From Betaproteobacteria bacterium HGW-Betaproteobacteria-14 (GTDB taxonomy: Bacteria; Pseudomonadota; Gammaproteobacteria; Burkholderiales; Rhodocyclaceae), in contig PHCS01000006.1 of the NCBI GenBank assembly GCA_002840845.1, positions 1-64,000 on the forward strand: 64,000 nt of DNA. Reading direction: 5' to 3'. Within the stretch, counting starts at the first letter, position 1. Each line of letters begins with the position of its first letter. The notes beneath the pieces are model-generated. The model worked only from the letters and a program-made list of their open reading frames with translations. It had not been told where the DNA came from and did not search any database. Shown here in pieces: positions 48,527-56,607 of this stretch. The translations under genes were made by a program, and so were the position numbers.

Positions 48527-49344
48527 GGGGCGCGCGCGCCGTGGCGTGGGGACTGACTTTCTCCTGCGCCCTCTTCGCCGCGCCCGCGCGGGCCTTCGAT
48601 CACGGCCACGCCGCCTGGAGCGCGCTGCTGGCGCGGCACGTGGCGGTTGCAACCGACGGCAACGCCAGCGCCGTGCGCTACGCCGCGCTGCAGGCGGAGC
48701 GGCCCGCGCTGCAGGCCTATCTGGACAGCCTCTCCGCCGTCGCTGAGAGCGAGTACGCCGGCTGGACGAAGCCGCAGCGGCTGGCCTTCCTGATCAACGC
48801 CTACAACGCCTTCACCGTCGAGCTGGTGCTGACGAAATACCCGGCGCTGGAATCGATCAGGGAACTCGGCGGGCTCTTCCAGTCGCCCTGGAAGAAGCGC
48901 TTTTTCACGCTGCTGGGACGGCCGCGCAGCCTCGACGACGTCGAGCACGGCATGATCCGGGCGCCGGATGCCTTCGACGAGCCGCGCATCCACGTTGCCC
49001 TGGTCTGCGCCTCCGTCGGCTGCCCGATGCTGCGGCCCGAAGCCTATGTCGCCGCGCGGCTCGAGGCGCAGCTCGAGGACGGCATGCGCCGCTTTCTGTC
49101 GGACGCCTCGCGCAACCGCTTCGAGGCTGCGGACGGGCGGCTGCGGGTCTCGAAGCTGTTCGACTGGTACGGCAAGGATTTCGAACGAGGCCATGCCGGC
49201 TTCGATTCGCTCGGGGCGGTCTTCGCCCGCTACGCCGACCGGCTCGCGCCGGACGCGGCGGGCCGCGCCCGCATCCGCGCGGGCGACTATGCGCTGTCGT
49301 ATCTCGAATACGACTGGCGGCTGAACGATGCCGGCCGCCCATGA
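48523..49344 (+). CDS. DUF547 domain-containing secreted protein
   Basis: RLAFLINAYNAFTVELVLTKYP...FFTLLGRPRSLDDVEHGMIR...DEPRIHVALVCASVGCPMLRPEAY. Confidence 0.92.
   Translation: MRGARAVAWGLTFSCALFAAPARAFDHGHAAWSALLARHVAVATDGNASAVRYAALQAERPALQAYLDSLSAVAESEYAGWTKPQRLAFLINAYNAFTVELVLTKYPALESIRELGGLFQSPWKKRFFTLLGRPRSLDDVEHGMIRAPDAFDEPRIHVALVCASVGCPMLRPEAYVAARLEAQLEDGMRRFLSDASRNRFEAADGRLRVSKLFDWYGKDFERGHAGFDSLGAVFARYADRLAPDAAGRARIRAGDYALSYLEYDWRLNDAGRP
48539..48560 (+). repeat. dispersed motif copy 7: CCGTGGCGTGGGGACTGACTTT
   Basis: At the start of the DUF547 gene. Confidence 0.75.
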
Positions 49345-49477
49345 TCGCCGCGCCCTGGCGCGTCGATTCCCCGGTCGCCTCGGCAGACATGACCCGCAAG
49401 TCGGGCGATGACTGCGCAGCGTCGGTATACCTGAACTTTGGCGTGCCGCCGGAGCGTCCTGCGTCGTGAGGACGCCC

Positions 49478-49508
49478 TGTAAGAAAGCCCGCCCCCGGGA
49501 AGACTAAT
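49478..49508 (+). promoter_or_regulatory. putative ECF promoter TGTAAG-N18-GACTAAT (P4)
   Basis: TGTAAGAAAGCCCGCCCCCGGGAAGACTAAT upstream of 49540. Confidence 0.6.
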
Positions 49509-49539
49509 TTTCCACGGACAGGTGATAAGGAGACCCTGC

Positions 49540-50001
49540 ATGCCCCCACCCAGGAAAATTCTTCTGGCACGCCCCCATGCATTCATCGTGTCGGAAATAC
49601 GCACCTTTCTGGAGCACGCCGGCTATGCGCCGGAAAAGGCCGACAGCGTGGCGGACATTGAGTCCAGCCGGCACGGCGCGCTGGCCGGCGCCATCGTGTC
49701 GACCGCCGTCGTCTCGTCGATCGGCGCGAGTGCCGAGGAGGTGTTCGCCGCATTGCGCCGTAAATACCCCCGCCTGCCCGTCCTGTTCGCCGGCCTGGTC
49801 GATTTCGCGAAGATGCAGGATCTGGTCCGGCGCATCGTCGCTCCCCTGCACGCGGACGCGCAGATCCTGCCCATGGCGCCCGCCACCGAAAGCCACGCTG
49901 GACTGGGGCGCGAGAACGTGTTCCCGGTCCTGCGCAAGGAGGATCTGGCCCCGGGCGACGCCGCTGCGCTCGCCGCACGGATCGTGCGCAGGCATTTTTG
50001 A
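49540..50001 (+). CDS. receiver-like hypothetical protein
   Basis: MPPPRKILLARPHAFIVSEIRTFLEHAGYAPEKADSVADIE...; SD AAGGAG upstream. Confidence 0.65.
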   Translation: MPPPRKILLARPHAFIVSEIRTFLEHAGYAPEKADSVADIESSRHGALAGAIVSTAVVSSIGASAEEVFAALRRKYPRLPVLFAGLVDFAKMQDLVRRIVAPLHADAQILPMAPATESHAGLGRENVFPVLRKEDLAPGDAAALAARIVRRHF

Positions 50002-50025
50002 TCCACGAAAAGGAAGAACGGAACG

Positions 50026-51123
50026 ATGAAACCGAACCAGGCCGCCACGCTTTGGCTATCGACGCGGGATCAGCCCTTGCGCGCATTGTTGCGGGCGGCG
50101 TTCGCCTCGCAGGACATCACGCCGCTGGAGTTTCCGCCGGAGGATCTGCTGGCGGGCGCGGCCCGCAACGGCCGCGCCGATCCGCCTGCAGGCAGCCTCC
50201 TGCTCGTCGACCTGGCCTGGGCAGCGGCCGATGCGCGCGGCGCGGCCGAGATCGTCCGCCGCGCCCGGTGCCTCCCCTGGCGGCCCGCCGTGCTGGCGAT
50301 CGCGCCGCTCGCCCGGACGGTCTGGCAAAACGAAAACGAATGGGCCAGGCGGCTGACCGGGCACGATCTGCTCGCCCGGCCGGAGGATTCGCAGCGCGAA
50401 ACCGTCTCGGCCTTCCTGTCGGCGGCGATGCCCTTCGCCGGCTCCGGCGAGCCGGAACTGGGCCGCCTTTATACCCACCTGCGCGTGCTGGTCGGGCCCG
50501 CTCGTGGCGACTCGGCGGAAGCGACGATCCGGCGCGGCACCGGCGCTTCCCCGGCCGAACTGGCGGCGGCGCTCGCTGCGGGCGTGAAAGTGGCCGACCG
50601 CAGGTACCGGCTGAAGAAATATCCCGAGTGCTTCGTCGGCGGCGAGGCCGTGGACTGGCTGATCGGGCGCTACCGCGTCGGCCGCGACGATGCGGTGGCG
50701 CTGGGCGAGGCCCTCAGGCGCGCCGGGCTGCTCCACCATGCCGTCAACGAACAGCCCTTCCGCGACGGCGAATTCTTCTATCGCGTGGCTGTGCCCGGCC
50801 GCTTCGATGCGGTGCCGCTCGATGCGGCGCTCGCCTTCCTGCGCCAGGCACCGGGCCTGGTGGCGGACCGCAGCTGGCGCGGCGCCGACTTCCCGCAATG
50901 TCTGGTGGGCGGCGAAGCCGTCGCTGCGCTGGCCGCGCAGTTCCGTCTCACGCGCGCGGAAGCCACCCTGCTCGGACAGAGCCTGGCCGATCTCGGCCTG
51001 CTGCGCCACGTCGCCGACGAGCATCCGTTCGCGGACGACTATCTGTTCTATCGCATCGCCGCGCCGCGCACCCCCCGGCCGGCCGCGGCGGCCGCCGCGG
51101 ACAGGCCTTCGCTGGCAGTATAA
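50026..51123 (+). CDS. protein with two tandem DEP-like domains and an N-terminal receiver-like region
   Basis: KVADRRYRLKKYPECFVGGEAVDWLIGRYRVGRDDAVALGEALRRAGLLHHAVNEQPFRDGEFFYRVA and a second copy DRSWRGADFPQCLVGGEAVAALAAQFRLTRAEATLLGQSLADLGLLRHVADEHPFADDYLFYRIA. Confidence 0.8.
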   Translation: MKPNQAATLWLSTRDQPLRALLRAAFASQDITPLEFPPEDLLAGAARNGRADPPAGSLLLVDLAWAAADARGAAEIVRRARCLPWRPAVLAIAPLARTVWQNENEWARRLTGHDLLARPEDSQRETVSAFLSAAMPFAGSGEPELGRLYTHLRVLVGPARGDSAEATIRRGTGASPAELAAALAAGVKVADRRYRLKKYPECFVGGEAVDWLIGRYRVGRDDAVALGEALRRAGLLHHAVNEQPFRDGEFFYRVAVPGRFDAVPLDAALAFLRQAPGLVADRSWRGADFPQCLVGGEAVAALAAQFRLTRAEATLLGQSLADLGLLRHVADEHPFADDYLFYRIAAPRTPRPAAAAAADRPSLAV

Positions 51124-51219
51124 GTATAGTGAGCATGCGCCGCCTGTCCGTCATCCTGATGTGGCCCCTGCGGCTGCGCTGCTTCTTCGGCGCGCCGCCA
51201 GACAAACTGGCCCGGCTGT

Positions 51220-51885
51220 ATGGCTGCCGTCAGCGCGAGCGATGACGCCTCCGGGCGGGTGCGCATCGCCATCCTGGCCAAGGCGCCGCTGCCGGGGCTG
51301 GCCAAGACGCGGCTGGCGCCGCGGCTGGGCGAGGCCGGCGCCGCCTGCCTGCAGCGCTGGCTGCTGCAGCGCGCGGTGGCGACTGCCGTGGTGGCGGACA
51401 CCGGTCCGGTGGCGCTGTGGTGCGCGCCGGATACGCAGCACCCGGAGTTTCATCTGTGCCGCGCCTTCGGCCCGGTGAGCCTGCATCGGCAGCCCGAGGC
51501 GGACCTCGGCGCGCGCATGCTGGCGGCGCTGTCGCAGCCGCCCGTGCAGCCGACGCTGGTGATCGGCACCGATAGCCCGGCGCTCACGCCCGAGCTGCTG
51601 CGCCAGGCCGCCGGCGCCCTGCTGGGCGGAGACGACGCGGTCGTGCTGCCGGCCGAGGACGGCGGCTATGTACTGATCGGCCTGCGCCAAGCTTCCGCCG
51701 CGCCCTTCGACGGCGTGGCCTGGGGCGGCCCCCGTGTCATGGCGCAGACGCGCGAGCGCTTCGCCGCGGCGGGCTGGCGCTGGCGCGAACCGGCGACGCT
51801 GTGGGACGTGGACCGGCCGGAAGATTTCGACCGCCTCGCCGCCCTGTACCCCGACGTGCTGGACTGGCTGCGGGAGGCGGCGTGA
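51220..51885 (+). CDS. TIGR04282-type (arsenosugar biosynthesis) glycosyltransferase
   Basis: IAILAKAPLPGLAKTRLAPRLGEAGAA...VIGTDSPALTPELLRQA...AEDGGYVLIGLRQ. Confidence 0.88.
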   Translation: MAAVSASDDASGRVRIAILAKAPLPGLAKTRLAPRLGEAGAACLQRWLLQRAVATAVVADTGPVALWCAPDTQHPEFHLCRAFGPVSLHRQPEADLGARMLAALSQPPVQPTLVIGTDSPALTPELLRQAAGALLGGDDAVVLPAEDGGYVLIGLRQASAAPFDGVAWGGPRVMAQTRERFAAAGWRWREPATLWDVDRPEDFDRLAALYPDVLDWLREAA

Positions 51886-53048
51886 AACGCCTGCTGCTGG
51901 CCGGCGCCGGCCACGCCCATCTGCATGTGCTCAAGGCGCTCGCCGCCGGGCGTCCGCGCGGCGTGGAGACGATCCTCGTCACGCCGCACCTGCGGCAGAT
52001 GTATTCCGGCATGCTGCCGGGCTGGATCGCCGGGCACTATGCGCTCGACGAATGCGCCGTCCGGCTCGAACCGCTGGCGCGCGCGGCCGGCGTGCGCCTG
52101 CTGCAGGATAGCGTGGCGGGCCTGCATGCAGAGCGCCGCACCGTCCGCTGCGCCGAGGCCGGCGAGCTCGGCTACGACGTGCTGTCGATCGACACCGGCG
52201 CCCGCCTGGACGCCTCCAGCCTGGCGGCGACCGGTGCGGCCCTGCTGCCGATCCGCCCGCTGGAAGCCTTCGTCGTCGCTTGGGAGCGGCAGGTCGAGCG
52301 TTTCGCGCGCGCGGGCCGCGCAGCGCTGGCCGTCGTCGGCGGCGGCGCCGCCGGCGTGGAACTGGCCCTGGCCATCCGTCATCGCCTGGCGCGCCTGATC
52401 GGAGAGGACAGGACAAGCGTTACCCTGGTGGCCGGCGGCGGCCTGCTCGCCGGCCATGGCGCTACCGTGGTCGAACGCGCCGAACGCGCCCTGCGCGCAG
52501 CGGGCGTTGGCATCGTGAAATGCCATGCCGCCGGCGCGCCGACGGGATTGCAGTTGGCCGACGGCAGGGAATGGGCAGTGGACTGCGTCGTGGCCGCGAC
52601 CGGGGCCTCGCCCCCCGGCTGGCTGGCCGATAGCGGCCTGGCGCTGGACGGGCGCGGCTTCATCGCCGTCGGCGACGGCCAGCGCAGCCTCTCCCACGCG
52701 GAAGTGTTCGCCGCCGGCGACGTCGCCACGCGGCAGGATGCGCCGCACGCCAAATCCGGCGTGTATGCCGTGCGCGCGGGGCCGGTGCTGAGCGTCAATC
52801 TGGCGCGGGCGCTCGAGGGGCGGCCGATCGTTTCCTACCGGCCGCAGCGGCGCAGCCTCTATCTGCTGGCGACCGGGCCGAAGGCGGCGATCGTCTCCTG
52901 GCGCGGCCTGACCGCCGCCGGGAAATGGGCCTGGCGGTGGAAGGACCGGATCGACCGCCGCTTCCTGATGCAGTACGATGTTGCGGAAAAGGAGAACCAT
53001 GAGCTTGCTGAAGGGGATCGCCCGGCTGTTCGGGCCGGGCGGCACTGA
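51882..53048 (+). CDS. pyridine nucleotide-disulfide oxidoreductase family protein
   Basis: RLLLAGAGHAHLHVLKALAAGRPRGVETILVTPHLRQMYSGMLPGWIAGHY...AVVGGGAAGVELALAIRHRL. Confidence 0.9.
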   Translation: MKRLLLAGAGHAHLHVLKALAAGRPRGVETILVTPHLRQMYSGMLPGWIAGHYALDECAVRLEPLARAAGVRLLQDSVAGLHAERRTVRCAEAGELGYDVLSIDTGARLDASSLAATGAALLPIRPLEAFVVAWERQVERFARAGRAALAVVGGGAAGVELALAIRHRLARLIGEDRTSVTLVAGGGLLAGHGATVVERAERALRAAGVGIVKCHAAGAPTGLQLADGREWAVDCVVAATGASPPGWLADSGLALDGRGFIAVGDGQRSLSHAEVFAAGDVATRQDAPHAKSGVYAVRAGPVLSVNLARALEGRPIVSYRPQRRSLYLLATGPKAAIVSWRGLTAAGKWAWRWKDRIDRRFLMQYDVAEKENHELAEGDRPAVRAGRH

Positions 53049-53904
53049 GGCCACCCTCGCGCGGCCGCACGAGGACCTGCTCGCCAGCCTGCTGGTGATG
53101 GCCTGGATGGTGGAGGCGCGCGACCCCTACACCAGCGGCCACCTCTGGCGCGTCTCGCGTTTCTCGCGGCTGCTCGCCCAGGACGCCGGCCTGGCCGAGA
53201 GCGATGTATCGCGCATCGCCATCGGCGGCTTCCTGCACGACCTCGGCAAGGTCGGCGTGCCCGACCAGATTCTCAACAAGAAGGATCGATTGACCGAGGA
53301 AGAGTACGAGATCGTCAAGACGCACCCGGACGTCGGCTGGCGCATGCTGGCCGGCCATCCGCTGGCGCGGCTGGCCGAGGCGGCCGTGCGGGCCCACCAC
53401 GAGACTCCCGACGGCGGCGGCTATCCGCGCGGCCTGGCCGGGGCGGCGGTGCCGCTCGATGCGCGCCTCGTCGGCATCTGCGACGCCTTCGACGCCATGA
53501 CCAGTTCGCGCCCCTACCGCAAGGGCATGCCCATCGTACGGGCGCTGAGCATCATCGAGGAAAACCTCGGCCGCCAGTTCGACCGCGACTTCGGCGGGCG
53601 CTTCCTCGCCCTCGGCCGCGCCGGCGCCCTCGACCACATCGCCGGCCACAGTGACGAGGGCATCCCGCTGCACGAGTGCATGATGTGCGGGCCGACCCTG
53701 GTGGTGCGCCGCGAGCAGAAAGCCGGCGAGCACGTCTATTGCCGCAATTGCGGCGGGGAGTACGCTACCGAGATGCGGGACGGACGGCTCGAGACGGTCT
53801 CCACCGGCCGCCAGGGGGCGCCGAAGGAACTGGAGGCCGAGGCCGATACGGCGCTGATCGCGCGGCTGGTGCGCGAATCGGCGCGTGCGCTGCTGGCCGG
53901 ATAG
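52999..53904 (+). CDS. HD-GYP domain protein with C-terminal Cys-rich (CMMC/CRNC) segment
   Basis: DPYTSGHLWRVSRFSRLLAQDAGL...GGFLHDLGKVGVPDQIL...AHHETPDGGGYPRGLAG; HECMMCGPTL and YCRNCGGEY. Confidence 0.93.
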   Translation: MSLLKGIARLFGPGGTEATLARPHEDLLASLLVMAWMVEARDPYTSGHLWRVSRFSRLLAQDAGLAESDVSRIAIGGFLHDLGKVGVPDQILNKKDRLTEEEYEIVKTHPDVGWRMLAGHPLARLAEAAVRAHHETPDGGGYPRGLAGAAVPLDARLVGICDAFDAMTSSRPYRKGMPIVRALSIIEENLGRQFDRDFGGRFLALGRAGALDHIAGHSDEGIPLHECMMCGPTLVVRREQKAGEHVYCRNCGGEYATEMRDGRLETVSTGRQGAPKELEAEADTALIARLVRESARALLAG

Positions 53905-53922
53905 CACAGGGAGAAGATTCGC

Positions 53923-54162
53923 ATGGCCTTTCACGCAAACCTTTTGAGCATCGCCTGCAGGCGCCCCATCGTACTGGCCGCGCTGCGCGTGGCGCTGGTG
54001 GTGGGGACGGTGCTGAACCTGATCAACCAGGGCGAGCGGCTGCTCGCCGGATGGCCGCCCTCATGGTTCCACGTTGCGCTCAACTATCTGGTGCCGTTCT
54101 GCGTCTCCGGCTACAGCGCGGCGTGCAACGAACTGCGCCGCAACGAGGAGGGCGCCCCGTGA
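53923..54162 (+). CDS. NrtS-like small membrane protein
   Basis: 79 aa; ALRVALVVGTVLNLINQGERLLAGWPPSWFHVALNYLVPFCVSGYSAA. Confidence 0.75.
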   Translation: MAFHANLLSIACRRPIVLAALRVALVVGTVLNLINQGERLLAGWPPSWFHVALNYLVPFCVSGYSAACNELRRNEEGAP

Positions 54163-54761
54163 CGGAAATGCACGACGGACCGATCATGGACGATGCGTAT
54201 ATCAGGGCGCTGCGGCCCGGCATGATCCGCTTCGCCCGGATGCAGCTGCGCGATGACGAACTGGCGGAGGACGTCGTCCAGGATGCGCTGATCGCGGCGA
54301 TGCACGGCGCGAAGGGCTTCGCCGGCCGCTCGGCGTTCGACACCTGGGTGCTGGCCATCCTGCGCAACAAGATCGCGGACGCGATCCGGCTGCGGAGCCG
54401 CTCGATCAACGTTTCGGCGCTGGCACCGGAGGAGGAGGGCCTCGACCAGGCGTTCGAGGCCCTGTTCAAGCCGAACGCGTACTGGTCGCCCCAGTCGCGT
54501 CCGCGCGACTGGGGCGATCCGGAGGATTCGTTGCAACGCGACCAGTTCTGGATCGTCTTCGAAGCCTGCCTGAAGCACCTGCCCGAGAACACCGCGCGCA
54601 TTTTCATGATGCGCGAGTTCCTCGAGTTCGACACCTCCGAAATCTGCAAGGAACTCGCCATCAGCAGCGGCAACTGCCACGTCATCCTGCACCGGGCGCG
54701 CAACGCCCTGCGCGGCTGCCTCGAAGAGAACTGGTTCGACAAGGGAGAGCAAGCATGCTGA
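54159..54761 (+). CDS. ECF-type sigma factor (tandem pair, copy A)
   Basis: Region 2 LRDDELAEDVVQDALIAAMHGAKGFAGRSAFDTWVLAILRNKIADAIR; region 4 ARIFMMREFLEFDTSEICKELAISSGNCHVILHRARNALRGCLE. True start may be ATG 54186. Confidence 0.92.
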   Translation: MTEMHDGPIMDDAYIRALRPGMIRFARMQLRDDELAEDVVQDALIAAMHGAKGFAGRSAFDTWVLAILRNKIADAIRLRSRSINVSALAPEEEGLDQAFEALFKPNAYWSPQSRPRDWGDPEDSLQRDQFWIVFEACLKHLPENTARIFMMREFLEFDTSEICKELAISSGNCHVILHRARNALRGCLEENWFDKGEQAC

Positions 54762-54961
54762 GCTGCAAGGAGGTGACCCGGCTCCTTTCCGAGTCGCAGG
54801 ATCGGGAACTGACTCTGTTCGAGGGCTTGCAGCTCAGGATGCATCTGGTGATGTGCAAGGGCTGCGCCAACTTCGACAGGCAGATGAAGTTCCTGCGCCG
54901 GGTGAGCCGGCAGTATGCGGACAAGACGGTACGGGCCGACAGACCCGACCGCGGAGATTGA
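54755..54961 (+). CDS. zf-HC2-type small anti-sigma factor
   Basis: MLSCKEVTRLLSESQDRELTLFEGLQLRMHLVMCKGCANFDRQMKFL. Confidence 0.85.
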   Translation: MLSCKEVTRLLSESQDRELTLFEGLQLRMHLVMCKGCANFDRQMKFLRRVSRQYADKTVRADRPDRGD

Positions 54962-55015
54962 GGAGGCGCGACGCGATCGGGCTTCGCCCGGCTTCCGCCG
55001 TTTATTGCCCTGCCC

Positions 55016-55044
55016 TGTAATAAACCGCTTCGTGAGACGACCAA
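55016..55044 (+). promoter_or_regulatory. putative ECF promoter TGTAAT-N17-GACCAA (P8)
   Basis: Upstream of small peptide 55092. Confidence 0.45.
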
Positions 55045-55091
55045 GGGACGTGAATCGATCCCCGCGATATCCCGCGGGAAGGAGCGTCGCC

Positions 55092-55277
55092 ATGAAGAAG
55101 ACCATATTGATCCTGATGTTTGCCATGGGTGCCTTGCCCGCCGCTGCCTCGCCGGGAAGCCGTTGCGCCTTGTCGGATGCCGGCGATGGCAGTCGTACCG
55201 TTATCGCCAGAATCAGCCCGACCAACCCGAACGACCCGCTGTTTCCGCCGGGCCAATGGCCCAGATGCATGGGGTAG
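55092..55277 (+). CDS. small secreted peptide, possible relative of the micropeptides
   Basis: 61 aa MKKTILILMFAMGALPAAASPGSRCALSDAGDGSRTVIARISPTNPNDPLFPPGQWPRCMG; SD GGAAGGAG upstream. Confidence 0.7.
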   Translation: MKKTILILMFAMGALPAAASPGSRCALSDAGDGSRTVIARISPTNPNDPLFPPGQWPRCMG

Positions 55278-55359
55278 GGCTCGTTGATGGCCGCTGTAAT
55301 GTTTTTGGCGCTGATCCGGTCTCATGGGATAATCCGAACGTCCCGAAGGAGACCGAACC

Positions 55360-55932
55360 ATGGCACCGATAGCCAAAGAGGACCTGGCGGAGCTGCGCCG
55401 CTACCTGATGCGTTTCGCCCTGCTGCACCTGCGCGACCGGAACCGTGCGGAGGACGCGGTGCAGGAGACCCTGACGGCGGCGCTGGAGCGCGAGAACGGG
55501 TTTTCCGGCGGCTCCGCCGTGCGTACCTGGCTGACCGGGATACTCAAGCACAAGATCATCGATGTCTTCCGCAGGCAGCGGCGCGAGCTGGCGACGAGCG
55601 AACTGGCCGACGACGATGCTGAAGGACGCGATCCGGACGCCCTCTTCGACGCGGCCGGCGCCTGGCAGACGCCGCCGGCAAGCTGGGGAGACCCGGCCAA
55701 GATGCTCGAACAGAAGCGCTTCATGGAAGCGCTGGAGAAATGCAACGGCGCGCTGCCGGAGAGGCTCGCCCAGGTGTTCACCCTGCGGGAGGTGACGGGG
55801 CTGACGACGGAAGAGATCTGCGCCGAGCTCGGCATCACGCCGAACAACTGCAATGTCATGCTGTACCGCGCACGCATGGGGCTGCGCGAATGCCTGGAAA
55901 AGAACTGGATGAGCGAAGGGAGGCCGTCATGA
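55360..55932 (+). CDS. ECF-type sigma factor (tandem pair, copy B)
   Basis: RDRNRAEDAVQETLTAALERENGFSGGSAVRTWLTGILKHKIIDVFRR; AQVFTLREVTGLTTEEICAELGITPNNCNVMLYRARMGLRECLE. Confidence 0.92.
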   Translation: MAPIAKEDLAELRRYLMRFALLHLRDRNRAEDAVQETLTAALERENGFSGGSAVRTWLTGILKHKIIDVFRRQRRELATSELADDDAEGRDPDALFDAAGAWQTPPASWGDPAKMLEQKRFMEALEKCNGALPERLAQVFTLREVTGLTTEEICAELGITPNNCNVMLYRARMGLRECLEKNWMSEGRPS

Positions 55933-56123
55933 TCAGCTGCAAGGAGGTGTCGCGACTTGTCTCGGTGTCCCTCGACCGGCCTCTCGCGCTGCGCGAACGT
56001 TTCTGGTTGCGGCTGCATCTGTGGCGTTGCCGGAGCTGCGGCAATTTTGCCGAACAGATGACCGCGATGCGTGCCGCGATGCGCCGGCTGGCGAGCGGTC
56101 CGGACGATCCGCCCGGCCGGTGA
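55929..56123 (+). CDS. zf-HC2-type small anti-sigma factor
   Basis: MISCKEVSRLVSVSLDRPLALRERFWLRLHLWRCRSCGNFAEQM. Confidence 0.85.
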   Translation: MISCKEVSRLVSVSLDRPLALRERFWLRLHLWRCRSCGNFAEQMTAMRAAMRRLASGPDDPPGR

Positions 56124-56211
56124 GAGCTGTCTCCCGCCTCCGCCCGTAGGCGGCCGCGCAGGCACCTGCGTTACAATCCGGCTACCGAGGGAAACCGGAA
56201 CATCCGCAGGC

Positions 56212-56607
56212 ATGACAGGAGCAATCAGTATCGGAGGCCTGGCCGCCGTCGGCGGAGGCGCCGCGCTTGGCGCCTGGACGCGTTGGGGCCTCGGCGTGGC
56301 CCTCAACCCGCTGTTTCCGACCGTGCCGCTCGGCACTTTGGCGGCGAACCTCATCGGCGGCTACCTGGTGGGCTTTGCCGTCGCCCTGTTCCATCAGCAC
56401 GCCGGCCTGTCGCCGGAACTCAAGCTCTTCCTCATCACCGGATTCCTCGGCGGCCTGACGACCTTCTCGACCTTTTCCGCCGAAGTGGTGGCGCTGATCG
56501 AGCGCGCCCAGTACGGCTGGGCGCTGGCGGCGGCGGGCGGGCACCTCGTCGGCTCGCTGGCGATGACGGCGCTTGGCATCGCCACTTTTGTCCTCCTGGT
56601 TAAATGA
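56212..56607 (+). CDS. crcB: fluoride channel CrcB/FluC
   Basis: GALGAWTRWGL-type start; LGTLAANLIGGYLVGFAVALF; GFLGGLTTFSTFSAEVVALIE. Confidence 0.94.
   Translation: MTGAISIGGLAAVGGGAALGAWTRWGLGVALNPLFPTVPLGTLAANLIGGYLVGFAVALFHQHAGLSPELKLFLITGFLGGLTTFSTFSAEVVALIERAQYGWALAAAGGHLVGSLAMTALGIATFVLLVK

Noticed and set aside
54811-54826. GGAACTGACTCTG as a further copy of the dispersed motif
   Set aside because: Lacks CCGT at the proper distance and deviates within the CTGACTTT core.
56124-56211. Possible fluoride riboswitch upstream of crcB
   Set aside because: No recognisable crcB-motif core (GGNGAUGG...CCUNAUG) in this short gap; would need a covariance search.
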